Below, in pieces: positions 11,888-23,087 of a stretch of DNA of 64,000 nt (its first letter is position 1; every line of letters starts with the position of its first letter). Origin of the DNA: Jaapia argillacea MUCL 33604. Taxonomy: Eukaryota > Basidiomycota > Agaricomycetes > Jaapiales > Jaapiaceae. Made by a program: the position numbers and the translations under genes. The notes beneath the pieces are model-generated. The model was not told the DNA's origin and searched no databases. It saw only the letters and a program-made list of their open reading frames with translations. The stretch is taken from contig KL197728.1 of assembly GCA_000697665.1 (NCBI GenBank), positions 40,939 through 104,938 on the forward strand, in the 5' to 3' direction.

Positions 11888-13806
11888 CTATATTTCGAGC
11901 AAAGCGATGCTCCCACTCGCAGTTCTTGCAAGTTCCTCGCCGAGAAGCTGACGACGACTTTTGAACTCTTTGATCCTGTCGGAAGGCATGACGCGGGAGA
12001 CATCTCGGAGATGAGATACCAAGCTGTGGATATGGGATTCTGCTTCTTGACGACGGTTCACAGATTCTTCCTCCTCTACCTTGCTAGTCTCGCCAATGAG
12101 AAACGTGATGCGTTCGAAGAGTGTTTGAAGGGCTATGGAATTGGGCGGGGGGTGTCCTAGAGCTTCTTTGAGGCAAGACGCTGCGTAGGATGACCTCGGC
12201 TTGAACTCCGGATGCGTGGAGGGGGTCAATTCAACTGCCATGCGAGTGAGTAATACCGCAGCGTCGAGATCGGTATGTTGTTTCGTGTGCGGGTATCTTT
12301 TCATCGAAAAACGACCGATTCGTTCGAGACGGACGGGCTTGTCCCAGTCGAATTGTGACAGGGATGATTCCGAGGCCGATTGCCTTCGAATGAGGTGTAC
12401 ACATCCTGATATAACGGGTCAGAAGCGTATCGTTATGCGTGCGATTTACTCACCTGATTCTAGGACAGGTGCGTAGCTATCAAGAATGCGAATCAGGATC
12501 TCATAATCCTGGGGAAGGGGCGCATCCTTCGTTCATGAAGGTATGTCAGTCTAGTCGTGGAAGCTCGCTACGAAACCTTTACCTTCGTTAAAACTTCACA
12601 CCATTCATCATCGTGGATGAACGACTTTTTGGCGCCCGGGATCTGAGAGTGCGTAAGTGCGTTTCTTGGCGTACGAGCGCAAGTAACAAACATTGTAAAG
12701 AAGAAACTGATTGACGTAGTCTGATGGGTGATATGGCTGAAGAGCAAACTTCGTCATCGTGTGGGGGAAAGTCAGATCGAGGGCTCACTCACTCCATAGA
12801 TAGGGCTGATAGGGCTATGATTGCAAATAAGCGTAACCTCGTCATCCTCCCTCACAGTAGTTGATTCTGCGCCCTGATCCCATCTCGCGATTCTGAGTCC
12901 ACGGATAAAGACAGCCTGGCTATCAATGGTCCCCTGTTCGACGGGAGGGCCAATCTTCATCCACGAAGGACGACCGTTACCAGTTTCCCAAACACGCTGG
13001 TGTGACGCGGTGCTGTGAGCAGCTGGGGCGACGACAAAGTTAGCAGTCCATTCAGATGCTCCCGCGATTGTGTCCTGAGCTCCTAGAGCCCAAGTCTTGC
13101 ACTTGTCGCGCCCGGTTATGAAATACAAGGAGTCGCCATTGATTAAAAGTCGGCCCATAGTTTTGTTAGCATGGTGGTACCAGGACTCGGCATTCTTCAG
13201 GGCGTACTCCAGGAAGAGCTCAGGGTCAGCGTAATCCTCGCGAATGGCGCCCTCTGGGAGAATTAGCACTGTATCTCGATACTGGTTGGTTCGAAAATTG
13301 TATGCGACATCGAGATCCGGCGCACTCTGTGCGAACGGCCAGGGGAGGCTTCGAACAAAGGATGAAAATCTGAATAGATGGGGAGGGCGTATTAGATTCG
13401 AGAAATTTTTTCACCAGGCAGCGTACCTTTCGGGCAGTAGGGCGAGGATTCCAGGATAGGATTCCACATAACTACCTGCCATGGAGACATCAGAGGTGAC
13501 GAAGGAGCGCGGGGGGTATGCTTCGCAATCCTGTCTGATCTGAGATGGGTCGAAGGTCATCGGCTCAAATCCATCGGGGGGTTGTCGATCAGCATTCAAA
13601 GGGTGGGTGGCAGGGACGCAGGCATTATACAAGAAGTCGAAGCCTCCGTCGTAAGTCAAGACACCGACGTCTCCTATCCGCACGGCAACTTTGTGGAATT
13701 CTTGAGGTGCAACAGAGTTCCCGGGTGGGGATGGTTTATACAGAGGGTAACCATTCGTCTTGGGGAGAAGACTCTTGATGTACACGTCGAGTTCTGACTC
13801 TTTCAT
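11888..13806 (-). CDS. Conserved Agaricomycete protein of unknown function
   Basis: The spliced product starts MKESELDVYIKSLLP and contains VRIGDVGVLTYDGGFDFLYN, ATHPLNADRQPP, LILPEGAIRED, and later PYHPSDYVNQFLLYN and FIHDDEWCEVL. From memory, these phrases recur in a large, often multicopy family in mushroom-forming basidiomycetes that has no assigned function. I know of no catalytic or binding motif in it, and I see no signal peptide or membrane segment. At least six introns are required, for example one joining SPIYG to PYHPSD and one joining LLYN to IPGAKK. The start at 13806 is the first ATG in frame with the conserved block. The C-terminal part (11888-12304) is helical and charged, ending SIALLEI. 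A mushroom-lineage source for the window is inferred partly from this gene. Confidence 0.78.
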
Positions 13807-14270
13807 GTTCAAAGAAATTTGGGTGAGAAGGGAAAGAGAGGGTCCAATCCCCCGTTTTATAGGGATCATAGGCAATAGGGGTTACATGGCAAGAGCTAGA
13901 GATCTGTGGTGATTCGTCTTGGCAGATAAATAAGCAGGTCGCTTCATGCTGTACTTTCCACCGTGCACGTGGATCATACCCAATTGACGATGTAGCCAAT
14001 GTAGGATTGTAATTGTGCATTTCGTACTTTTGATCGGTGGGGGGATATTGTACAGGCTATGTTACAAATACGAGGCGTCAAGAACTGGAAGGAATGTCGG
14101 TGGGATCAAACTTGAGTACCACATAAATGAACGGACGGAGAAGGAATCGAAGAGAAAGATAAATATGTAGGGTATAAAGTTATATGTCAATGAAAGGGAA
14201 CAAATGTCAATGTCACACAAATGATGCCCAAGAACTCAGCAACTCCCAAGAACCACACGCCCACTCGCTC
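13807..14270. other. Intergenic, tandem minus-strand genes
   Basis: This holds the promoter of the orphan gene and the 3' flank of the phosphatase gene. AT-rich stretches are present around 14150-14200. No coding frame or RNA gene is recognised. Confidence 0.5.
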
Positions 14271-16949
14271 TCAACCATAAACAGAACTCTCCAACCCAGC
14301 CTTGCTAACCCTCCGCATAGGTTGCAACGTATTCTCATCAACAGGCGCCCTCCTCGCATGCCTATACCTCCCCGTCGCATCCTTCACCTCCGTCTCCTGT
14401 CCCAAATCACCCACTCGCGCCACTCCATCTGGGGACATCCCATGGTGGAGCGAAGACTCTGAGTGAATGGGGTTCAGAGCAGGCGGCATGCTCTCCCTCA
14501 TATGTCCTGTGCGTCTACCACCACCGTTGACCGCCACCCCATAGTTACCCGTCATGTTCGCCTGTCCTTGTCCACCTCCAGCACCCCCCTCACCATCCCC
14601 TCCCACTGCAGCGCCCGTTCCCTGGTCTCCACCACCCGTATTAGAAGAGGGTTTGACAACTCCGATCGACTTCTTCCCTAATTCCTCTTCCTCGAAATTC
14701 ATCAGTTCGGAAACGAACCCGATGTTGGGTGATATGCCTTTTCGGCGCTCGAGGACAAAGGTGTAGGCGCGGGAGAGGGTCCAGTGGTTAGCGTGGATGA
14801 GGTAGGCCATGACTGCTGTTACCGAACGAGATTTTCCGGCTTTACAGTGGACGTAGGTGGGAGACGAGTGGAGTCGGGCATCGTCTGGTGTGGAATTAAT
14901 AAGATGGGGAGTATGATAGACGATTTGAAAGGACTCACCTAGGATATCGCATACTTCTCGAACACCTCTCGAGATATTATCTTCCTCAACTGTATCTCGC
15001 ATCGGGATCCGAATATACTTTTCGAAACGCTCTTTCAACCTCAATCCATGATCATCATCGCACTCTGCCGCGATATTCAATATTCTCTCAACACCTAATG
15101 CTTGGAGCTCGCGAACGTGTTCCTCTTCCGTGATTTCTGGTCCGAGGTAGAGGAAATTGGGGAGGATGGTAGAGATGGAAAAGACTGGGTAGGGTTCTTC
15201 TGTTGTTGGTGGTTGGGAGGAATCTGGGCGGGCTGTAGATGGGGAACGGGGCATTGGGGTGCCTGGTGTACGAGGTGTGGAGGGGTAAGAATGATAAGAG
15301 GGTGTTGGAGGTGGTAAGAACTCGGTTTGACCATTTGAACCTCCAGGTGAGGGGATCCATCGTGCGGAACCTGGCGGGGAATGATTGGAGAACATGAGGT
15401 TGAGATGCGAAGGAGAGTGTGGACGAAGTGAAGACGAGATTCCGTGTATCGTCGGTGCTGCCAAAGTGTTGGCTTTAATGGGAGTCGTACGAACTTGAAG
15501 TTTGGGTAAGTTCTCTTTGAGACGTTCGGCGGATTTGGTGTCGAGACGACCGAGGGTTGGGATACTGGGTCGACGTGGAGGTGGAGGACGGGGGAAGGAA
15601 GCTTGGGAGGGAGGAGGTGATGGTGTTTGGTCGTCGAGGTGGTTCTGGTTGTGAGATGATATTGACATGAGCGGAGGCATGGATGGGTTGGGAGAGCGAG
15701 GGAATGAGGGCTCGTCGTGTTCTTGCTCGATTTCGGGGAGTGGTTTGAGTCGCAAGGCGGATTGGGTGTCGAGTTGAAAGAGGCCTCCGCCTGGTTTCTT
15801 TGGTATTTGGAGGGAGGAAGTTGAGGAGGAGGCGGAGGATGAAGAGGAAGAGTCGAGGCTACTACCGTAAAAGTCGCCCGAGGTTATGAGGTGTCGGAGG
15901 TCTGGATGTCGACGGGCGGCAGTTAGGCCGCCTTTAAGATAGTCGACACTGCCTTCTTTGACAAGAGGTCCCACCGCAGTTAGCAGTGCCCACGGAGCCG
16001 AATTCATATTATCCTTTGTTTTTTCGTCCATCTCTTCATCATAAACGACGACATCTCCATCCCACATCCCATCAGGTCCCATCAAGTCATCCCAGGCCCT
16101 TTTTCCATCATCAGTGGTGATGAACTGACGAAGAGCGTCGAGTGATTGAAACCCGCCGTTCGGTTTCCGGAAGCGTTTGAGGATGAGGGAGGGAATTGCG
16201 ATGTTGATGGCGTGTTTGATGTGGACGTCAAAGTAGGACGCTGCGGGGCGAGTGTCTATTAGGAGTGGACGAGATGAGGCTGTGAGACTGCGAAACAGAG
16301 AGGCGGGGTCGACACCGCCTGATGAGGTCCGGACGATGAAGGGCGACCTTGGTGGATCTGAGGTGAGAGCCGAGCGGGGTGGAGGGTACAAAGCGCTCAG
16401 GGGTGATGAGCGGGGTTCGGAAGTTGGTGTAAAGTAAACGCTACCAGGGGAGGCAACACTTGAGATAGGGCTGGAAGCGAGATGATCAAAGTCTGTCCAA
16501 CTTTTGGAGGGTGTGTCGCGGAATGGAGGGGGGAATGATGGTGAATGGGATGCTCGGAGGTTGTTCGCGGAACGAATGGGGCGAAGACGGAGGTTCTGAC
16601 GAACAGACTGTCGCAGCTGTTCGAGGGCAGCCAGGTCTTTTGAGATGTCATCGGAGGTCGAGTCTGCGGAGGACTCGACGGTGAGGGAGGATCCGATGGG
16701 TGACGACTGCGAAGACGAAGAAGAGGATGAGGGAGAGGGAGAGGATAGGATAAGGATGTTGTCGCTGTCGTCGTCGATTTCGACTGGAGATTCGACCTGG
16801 ATGACGGTGTTTGCTCCGAAATTCCTGGCGGGAGATGGGATTGCGAGGTTCGGAGGGCGGGCACGGCTGGGTGCAGACAGAGACCGCGATGGCCCAGGAA
16901 AGGCAGAGGTTTGCATCTTGGCCAGCGACGACGACGACGAAGGAGACAT
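14271..16949 (-). CDS. Rhodanese-like plus dual-specificity phosphatase
   Basis: About 875 residues. After a Ser-rich N-terminus, residues about 215-350 form a rhodanese/CDC25-like domain (RPLLIDTRPAASYFDVHIKHAINI). A long Pro/Ser-rich linker precedes a C-terminal dual-specificity phosphatase domain (ILPNFLYLGPEI, ILNIAAECDDDH) with the active site VHCKAGKSRSVTAVMAYL, matching HCx5R(S). The layout resembles fungal MAP-kinase phosphatases (MSG5/Pmp1 type), where the first domain docks the kinase. MAPK dephosphorylation is inferred. In the first domain, the position where an active rhodanese carries Cys reads VVVYDEEMDE, so that domain is probably non-catalytic. A 54-nt intron (14885-14938) lies just upstream of the active site. 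The start is 16949 because the upstream extension lacks ATG. Confidence 0.87.
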   Translation of the reverse strand: MSPSSSSSLAKMQTSAFPGPSRSLSAPSRARPPNLAIPSPARNFGANTVIQVESPVEIDDDSDNILILSSPSPSSSSSSSQSSPIGSSLTVESSADSTSDDISKDLAALEQLRQSVRQNLRLRPIRSANNLRASHSPSFPPPFRDTPSKSWTDFDHLASSPISSVASPGSVYFTPTSEPRSSPLSALYPPPRSALTSDPPRSPFIVRTSSGGVDPASLFRSLTASSRPLLIDTRPAASYFDVHIKHAINIAIPSLILKRFRKPNGGFQSLDALRQFITTDDGKRAWDDLMGPDGMWDGDVVVYDEEMDEKTKDNMNSAPWALLTAVGPLVKEGSVDYLKGGLTAARRHPDLRHLITSGDFYGSSLDSSSSSSASSSTSSLQIPKKPGGGLFQLDTQSALRLKPLPEIEQEHDEPSFPRSPNPSMPPLMSISSHNQNHLDDQTPSPPPSQASFPRPPPPRRPSIPTLGRLDTKSAERLKENLPKLQVRTTPIKANTLAAPTIHGISSSLRPHSPSHLNLMFSNHSPPGSARWIPSPGGSNGQTEFLPPPTPSYHSYPSTPRTPGTPMPRSPSTARPDSSQPPTTEEPYPVFSISTILPNFLYLGPEITEEEHVRELQALGVERILNIAAECDDDHGLRLKERFEKYIRIPMRDTVEEDNISRGVREVCDILGESFQIVYHTPHLINSTPDDARLHSSPTYVHCKAGKSRSVTAVMAYLIHANHWTLSRAYTFVLERRKGISPNIGFVSELMNFEEEELGKKSIGVVKPSSNTGGGDQGTGAAVGGDGEGGAGGGQGQANMTGNYGVAVNGGGRRTGHMRESMPPALNPIHSESSLHHGMSPDGVARVGDLGQETEVKDATGRYRHARRAPVDENTLQPMRRVSKAGLESSVYG

Positions 16950-17484
16950 TTGAACGGAGCGGGACCAGAAAACTCGGTTTTCAATCAACGTGTATGATCG
17001 CCGCAACTCCTCCGTCGTTCAATTGTCCAATTCGGCTCATCGCTTCAACGTCGGCGTCGACGTCAACGCTTGTACATTATTCTTCAGATTTATCTCAGAT
17101 TACAGTACCAGCACATCATCCCCATCATCCATCTGCTCATCTTCGACTACTTAGACTTCTAGCCTCGCCGTCGCGCGAGGGTCGCTTATTCCCCTAAACA
17201 GTGCCTACCTTACGTACCCACAACGCGCCTCCAAAAAATCAGTAAAATCCCGTATAAATTGCGTAAATTCAGCCTCGCATCCAGCAAGCGCATACGTCCG
17301 TTGACCAGATCCCCCTGCTGTGCAGTAAAATCGCAGCCAAAGCAGTGAAAGGCGGCGCTTGTTGTCTGAAGATAAAATTTTCAGAGTCCGACGAAATGCA
17401 TGCGACGGATATTGGTCGCGTCCAAAGCCTGTCACCGTCGTCGTTTTCATCCTCCAGTCGTCTCGTCCCCCTACCATTCCCCCA
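16950..17484. promoter_or_regulatory. Divergent promoter, phosphatase / DEF1-like
   Basis: 535 bp between two divergent start codons. It should carry both promoters and leaders. No convincing coding frame is present, and no TATA box or factor site is clear enough to assign. Confidence 0.5.
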
Positions 17485-20400
17485 ATGTCCTACCAATCTA
17501 GCAACTTTCGCAGAGCGCAGGCTCCCTCAGAGCCTTCAAATGAAAAATATCGCGCCAAAGCTCAACAATTGCAAGAAATGTTTCCAAATTGGTCTCATGA
17601 TGGTACCTCCGTTCGCCCTTTCTTGTCATCCCCTGTTCACTTTGGATCTCGCCGCAGATCTAGTCTCACTACTCGGCGAACTCAGTGGCGATGTCGAGCT
17701 CGCCGTAACCAGGATTAGTGAAGGTGCCCTCTCTTGTTCGACTTGACGCATATACAGTCGTCTGACCGTCCACTCACAAAGGTCATGCTGAACAATGGGG
17801 AGCAGTCACTCGCAAAAAGGACAAGAAAGGAGGAACAGCCAGTCCCGCTATACACTCCAAAGATCTTCCATCCGGTAGGGAGAGAGGTGGCGACTTCCGA
17901 GGTGGTCGGGGAGGCAGAGGTGGTCGAGGTGGAGGTCCCGGTAGAGGAGGCGCCGCTCGTGGTGGATTTGGTGGCGGAAGAGGAGGTCATAGGCAACAGG
18001 CGAATGGCCACCACACTCCTGCTCCTGGTGAAAGTTCCTCAGCTCGGGCGTCTCCTGCGCCCCCTTCAGTTCCCGCGAATGATGGGGCCCATACTGGTGC
18101 GCCTGCGGCAGATGGGTGGGGATCAGAGGCCACACCCGCGCATGATGCTACCGATGCAGTTCAGACGACTGAAGCCGGTGGATGGGGTTCGGCGTCTACG
18201 CCCGCACCTCCAGCAAATGATGCACCCGCAGCTGCTCCATCAACCTCAGGATGGGGAACAGCCTCGTCTACAGCCGCTACCTCTTCATGGGGTGGCGAGA
18301 GTACTACCGCAACGGTGAACGGGTCCGCTTCGCCCGCAACGAAGCCACATCAAATCGCCCAACCGAAACCGAAAACCCCTGCGACATCCAAAATGTCTTG
18401 GGCGCAAATCGCACGGTAAGGGTTTCGTCAGTTTGACTGTTGTCAATGCTAACGGTCTTGCAGAGCCCATGAAAAGTCTGCTGCTCCCCCTCCCCCTCCC
18501 CAACCCGTACAACAACCCCCTTCTGCTCCTGCTCCCCCACCCGTTGTTGCACCACCTGCGCCCGAACCAGAACCATCCCCTGCGCCACCCACTGAACCAG
18601 AACCCCAAGCAGAACAACCTCAACAAGGTTGGGAAGAGCCGACAACCGTGGAGCCTCCCACATGGGATGACGAGCCCCAAGTCCCGGCATCAATTTCTGC
18701 TCCAGATGGTTGGTCGTCAACTCCCGATGCACCAGCAGTGCCAGAAGAGCAACCGGCGCCTGAAGTGGAAGAGGTTGCGGCGCCTCCTGCCCCTGTCCCC
18801 GCACCCCACCCCGAACCCGTACCAGAAGAGAAACCTTCGGTTCTCCCTGCTCAGGTCAAGGCCAAGGCCGAGCAACCCCCACAACCACAGCCCGCGTTGG
18901 AAGTCGTTCCTCCTGAGAAGCCCGCCACGCCGTCGTTACATTCCCGTCCTGGTGCCTCACATAGGAGTAGTGCGAGATTCAAGACTGATCAAGGTCCTGT
19001 GATCATGCCTACCAGCGGAGGCTTTGCTCCTGTCGTTCCCACTGAAAAGGTTGGAATGCAATTTGGGAGTCTTGGGGATGATATCGATTCTACTCCGTGA
19101 GTGATTTCACTCTTGCTTCTTGATTTCCATGAATATCTGCTGATTACTCGATTGATTTATTGGTTGACGAATGTAGAGTCGAATCTGCAGCACCCGAATT
19201 ACCGGTACCCAAACCGGCGGAACCTGTTATCCCCGAACCACCCCAACAACCTGTCGCTCTGCCTACTCCCACACAGACACCGGCGCGCGAAGCTCCTGCT
19301 CCTACAACCTCCGCAGTATCCCCACCCGTCCAACCCCAACAACATCAGCCTCCCTTAGCGACCAGTGCGCTATTCCAGCAAGCCGTACCCCAGCAAGCGC
19401 AGCAACAGCAACCTCCTCCTCAACCTGTCGTCGCTCCCCAACCTCAACCCCCTCAGACACAACCTTCCATCCCCACTTCGATTCCGCAACAATCACTTGC
19501 GTCGCAACAGCCGTCGCAGGCTGCTCCTTCTCCCCTGCCACCATTCAGCCAACAGCAGCAGCAGCAAGCGATTGCTGCTCAGTCGCTAGGTGGACATCAT
19601 TTACCCCACAACCACAACCAGATCCATGCTCAGTACGCTCAACATGGGCTCCCCACCCATATCGACCCAACCCAGAATCAACCCCAACAATCGCCGCAAC
19701 AACACCTCCCTCAGGCTTCGCATTTACCTCAGGCGCAGCAGACTTCGCTTCAGCAACAGCAGCAACAACAGGCTCAACAACAACAGCAGGCGAACTTGAA
19801 CGCTTCTTCTTATTTCCGTCAGCACGAACAACCGCCGTACTTCCATACACCCACTCCACCTGCTGCGGGTCAGGTACAGGACAGTCCTTATGCAGCCTTT
19901 GGACAGCTAGGACAACAGGTTCAGCACCAGGGACAGGGGTCGCATCTTGGTGGCTTTGGTGGAGAGTATGGCGGCTACGCTGATAGTCAACGAGTGCGCC
20001 CCGTTTGCGATCTTGTATTGGGCTACATCACTGATATCTTCTCTAGCAGGGCTTCTACGATTCTTACGGACCTTCCAGCTTTGGTGGTCGCAACGTCTTG
20101 CACGAAGACATCAAGGGTTTACCTACTCAGCAACAACAGCCTCAAAGTGCTGGTGGGTTACCGCCTTCGAGCTCGCAACCATCGCAACAACTCCCATCCT
20201 CTCAATCAGGCGCTCAGTCGCAGCAAAGCGGTCAGCAAGGCCCTGGATCTCAATATCCACCTCCCGTCCCCTACTATTTCCCCTACGCGCAGAACCAATA
20301 TTACGGTTCGCCCTATAACTCTGGTTATGGTGTCCCTCAGCCTTTCGTCAAGTACCCCGCCATGTTCCAACCTGGCCCCCCTGGTCCTGCTTCCGCTCCT

Positions 20401-21009
20401 TCTCCGGCTGCGAAGCAGGCAGCTGCCACCGTTCAGCCCCAGTCTTACGGACAAAGTATGTACGGGCAACAACACCCGTCCTCTTCCTACGAAGACGTAG
20501 GATACCACTCTCAACATCAGCACCACAACAGCCATGGACAAGGCGTCGGTGCTGGGCTCCCCTCGAGTGACTATGGGAAGCAGTTGTATGGCGGCCAGCA
20601 AGGGATGCAAGGATTTATGGGACTTGGTCAGAGCACTGGGCCGTCTTCTGGGCCTCCTTTGGGTCAACGAAGCGGTGGATCGCCTGAAACGGCGTACAAG
20701 CCATACGCTCAGGGCGTTGGTGTCAAGGACGTCGGCTCTGGCGTTGGTGTAGGCGTCGGGCAGTCTGGTGTTGGGCAAACGCCGCAAGGCCGAGGAAGTG
20801 TCCAACAGGCCCAGCATGGTCAAGGTGGATTCTACGGTGCTGGTCGATTTGCATCGAGCGCTGCAACCGGACCTCAAGGTCAACCCTCGCAGCAGCATCA
20901 ACCGCAAGGACAAGTCCCGCAAGGTCACCTAGGATACCCTCAAGGTGGTTCCGACGGAAGCCCTTTCTATTCATACCAAGCCAGGCAACAGCAGGGTTAT
21001 TGGCAATAA
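17485..21009 (+). CDS. DEF1: DEF1-like CUE-domain, Gln-rich protein
   Basis: The N-terminus (residues about 20-65) reads YRAKAQQLQEMFPNW, DDLVSLLGELSGDVELAV and RISEGHAEQWGAV, a ubiquitin-binding CUE-type fold. It is followed by an Arg/Gly-rich (RGG) block and Ala/Pro/Trp repeats (GWGS). A very long Gln/Pro-rich tail runs to 21009 and is rich in GYGV, YYF and QQQ. This order matches yeast Def1, which promotes ubiquitylation and degradation of stalled RNA polymerase II; function here is inferred from that. Introns are supported at the CUE domain (donor after NWSHD), after ISEG (3' site CACAAAG), after SWAQIAR, at DSTP/VESA, and near 19993. The RGG block is an addition to the yeast arrangement that I would expect in basidiomycete orthologues. 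The start has a clean upstream context. Confidence 0.8.
19552..19790 (+). repeat. CAG/CAA codon runs (poly-Gln)
   Basis: Dense CAG/CAA runs within the DEF1-like tail, strongest at about 19552-19566 and 19750-19790. They encode glutamine tracts. The array is imperfect, as expected for coding microsatellite-like sequence. Confidence 0.8.
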
Positions 21010-21369
21010 TTCTCGACATACCTGTGCGCGCCATCACCCCCACTTACTGCAGTGATTTTCGGCTGGCTATCTTCGCTCCGTTTTTCGAATCTGCTATTGT
21101 CTCATAGTATGTCGTGTTTTGGCTCTTGTGTCTTCTCTTCTACTTCAATCTTGTTTCGTATATCGTACATCTCATCTCCGTCTCTCCTCTCACCCATGTG
21201 TATACATATGTAGTCCAGATTTGTCTCGCAATCACGTCTGGTTTTCTCAACTGAATGAATTTTGTGACTATGCGGTCAAGAGGCCACATACAAAGCAAGA
21301 TACGAAGTAGAACGTGGATAACAACGAGGTCACCAGCTGCAGAATCAAAATGAGGGGAGTGGAACGTGT
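21010..21369. other. Convergent intergenic region
   Basis: 3' flanks of the DEF1-like gene (plus) and the HMCES gene (minus). No coding frame of note. Confidence 0.55.
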
Positions 21370-22884
21370 TTAAGCCTTTGTGAAGAAACTAGTGATCTTG
21401 GATGAGCCTTCGGCAGCAGCGTTGGTACCGGTAGATTTCATAGACTTCAAGGGGGATCCCGAAGGCTGATCGATGCTAATTTCAACGGTTGATCAGAAGC
21501 ACTCCGATATCATCATACGCACTTTAAACTGGGCTGGCTTCTGTGGCGATGCCTTCGGGGAAAGTCAATCAGAGATATGGGTACTTTCGCATGTCGTACC
21601 TTGAAACCTCGCGAACCCTTGGATTTTGGAACGGGGGTCTTTCGCGGGGTTACTGGAGGTTTGACTTCCTCGGCCTCGATCTTTGGTGTCTATAATGTGT
21701 CCGGTCAGACCATTCGGAAACGGTAAGTATATGGAGATCACAACACACCCATGACTCGCTTTTGCCCACCTCATCACCTGCACCGTGCTTCACAAGTTTG
21801 GTCTTTCTCGTTTGGTCACTGGTACCTTCCAGCGGCTGCTGCGATGAACCGGGAAGAGGAGACGGGCTTCGTTTCCGTTTCACTGAAGCTGATCGGGCTT
21901 GTTTGGAAAACATGGCTTGGATACCATCCTTGCGTTGGGCGACAGGTTGAATGAATGTTGGCGATTCCGTGCCCACCTTGCCGACTTCCTTGGGCACTGC
22001 GTAGCTGAGAAATAGGTCCTTAGAAAACAGATCAGTCGAGAAAACCGGTACGGAAATGAGCACCATTCGAGAGGAGAGCCATGGTATGGTGCGACCAACT
22101 TCGTCAGCTCGGGAGTCCAGCTTTGTGAAGACGTATCGAGCCAAACATTGAGGTCCGCTTCTGAGGTGAGAATGACGGATTGTCGATCGTGTAGCCAACT
22201 CAACTGCTTGGACGCGTCGGTTGTAACGATTGTGAATGTGTAGAGTGGCTTTTCTTGTCCTATGGTGTGAGGTAAGACCCTAGAGATGGGATAGAAACCT
22301 TATTGTGGAACCTTCAAGATGGGCGACGTCCCAGAGACCAGCCATAAGCATCAACTTGTCGCCCTTCAACTTGGTGAAATGAGGAATACGATCCTTCCCC
22401 TTCTTCAACCATTCATAGTACCTTGTTTGAGAGTAAGTCGAGATAACAGGAGGAAACGACGAGCGTTGATACCCCTGGCAAACGACAGCACACCGTTTCT
22501 TTCCTTTGATGCTTGCCCACATACCACCACCTTCCACGAGGTTCTCAGCGCGAGCATTGATGGTGTTCAGAGTTTTTGTCGCATCTTCATGCTTATTCCA
22601 ATGGGGTACCAAACCCCACTTCATGGTTTGCATAATGAGGGCAGGACGACTAGAACCGCTTTGACTCGACGGGCCAGCATCACTTCGGCGGATCACAGAT
22701 GCTTGAGAATGTGGTGCAATATTGTATCTTGGAACAAACTGATCTTGATTCACCCATTCACCAACATGAGCATCGGGATACCCTAGTAACGCTTCAATTT
22801 CGTTGTGCTGGAGTTCACTTTAACTTTGGCGAGACATTATATGACGGCGCTTACAGGTAGCCCAAGTGAGAAGCGTCCACACAT
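21370..22884 (-). CDS. HMCES/SRAP abasic-site crosslink protein
   Basis: Starts MCGRFSLGLP. Residue 2 is the cysteine that becomes the catalytic N-terminus after Met removal in the SOS-response-associated peptidase (SRAP) family. Other family residues are visible: RYNIAPHS, WGLVPHW, TINARAE (Asn), GYYEWLKKG (Glu, restored by splicing) and LHDRQSVIL (His). In the last motif the usual HDRMP reads HDRQS, but the catalytic His is kept. SRAP proteins form a thiazolidine link with abasic sites in single-stranded DNA and protect replication forks. The C-terminal 100 or so residues are basic and Pro-rich and end KITSFFTKA, reminiscent of a PCNA-binding (PIP-like) tail. One intron falls directly after codon 10. 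The ATG at 22884 faces TAF8 across 203 bp. Confidence 0.9.
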
Positions 22885-23087
22885 TGGAGGAACGATAAGA
22901 AGGTAAGTACTTTAAGACGAAGCAGCAACCAGTTCAAGTCGAAGTCCTTCAGAGAGCGTCATCGGGCAATTCGGAGGGGACCGAGGGCTTTGAGGCGGCG
23001 CTTGAACGTGTTTCTGGACCACCGTGTAGCTATTCGACGACGGCGACGGCGTCTGCGAATTTCCACTACTGCCCCTCCTAAAAGCTC
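22885..23087. promoter_or_regulatory. Divergent promoter, HMCES / TAF8-like
   Basis: 203 bp between opposed start codons, so the two genes very likely share promoter DNA. No specific element is assigned. Confidence 0.5.

Noticed and set aside
16950-17006. N-terminal extension of the phosphatase upstream of 16949
   Set aside because: It begins at a non-ATG codon; the first ATG in frame is at 16949.
20206-20928. 240-codon minus-strand frame in the DEF1-like tail
   Set aside because: Low-complexity shadow of the Gln/Gly-rich coding strand; composition is an artefact of the repeats.
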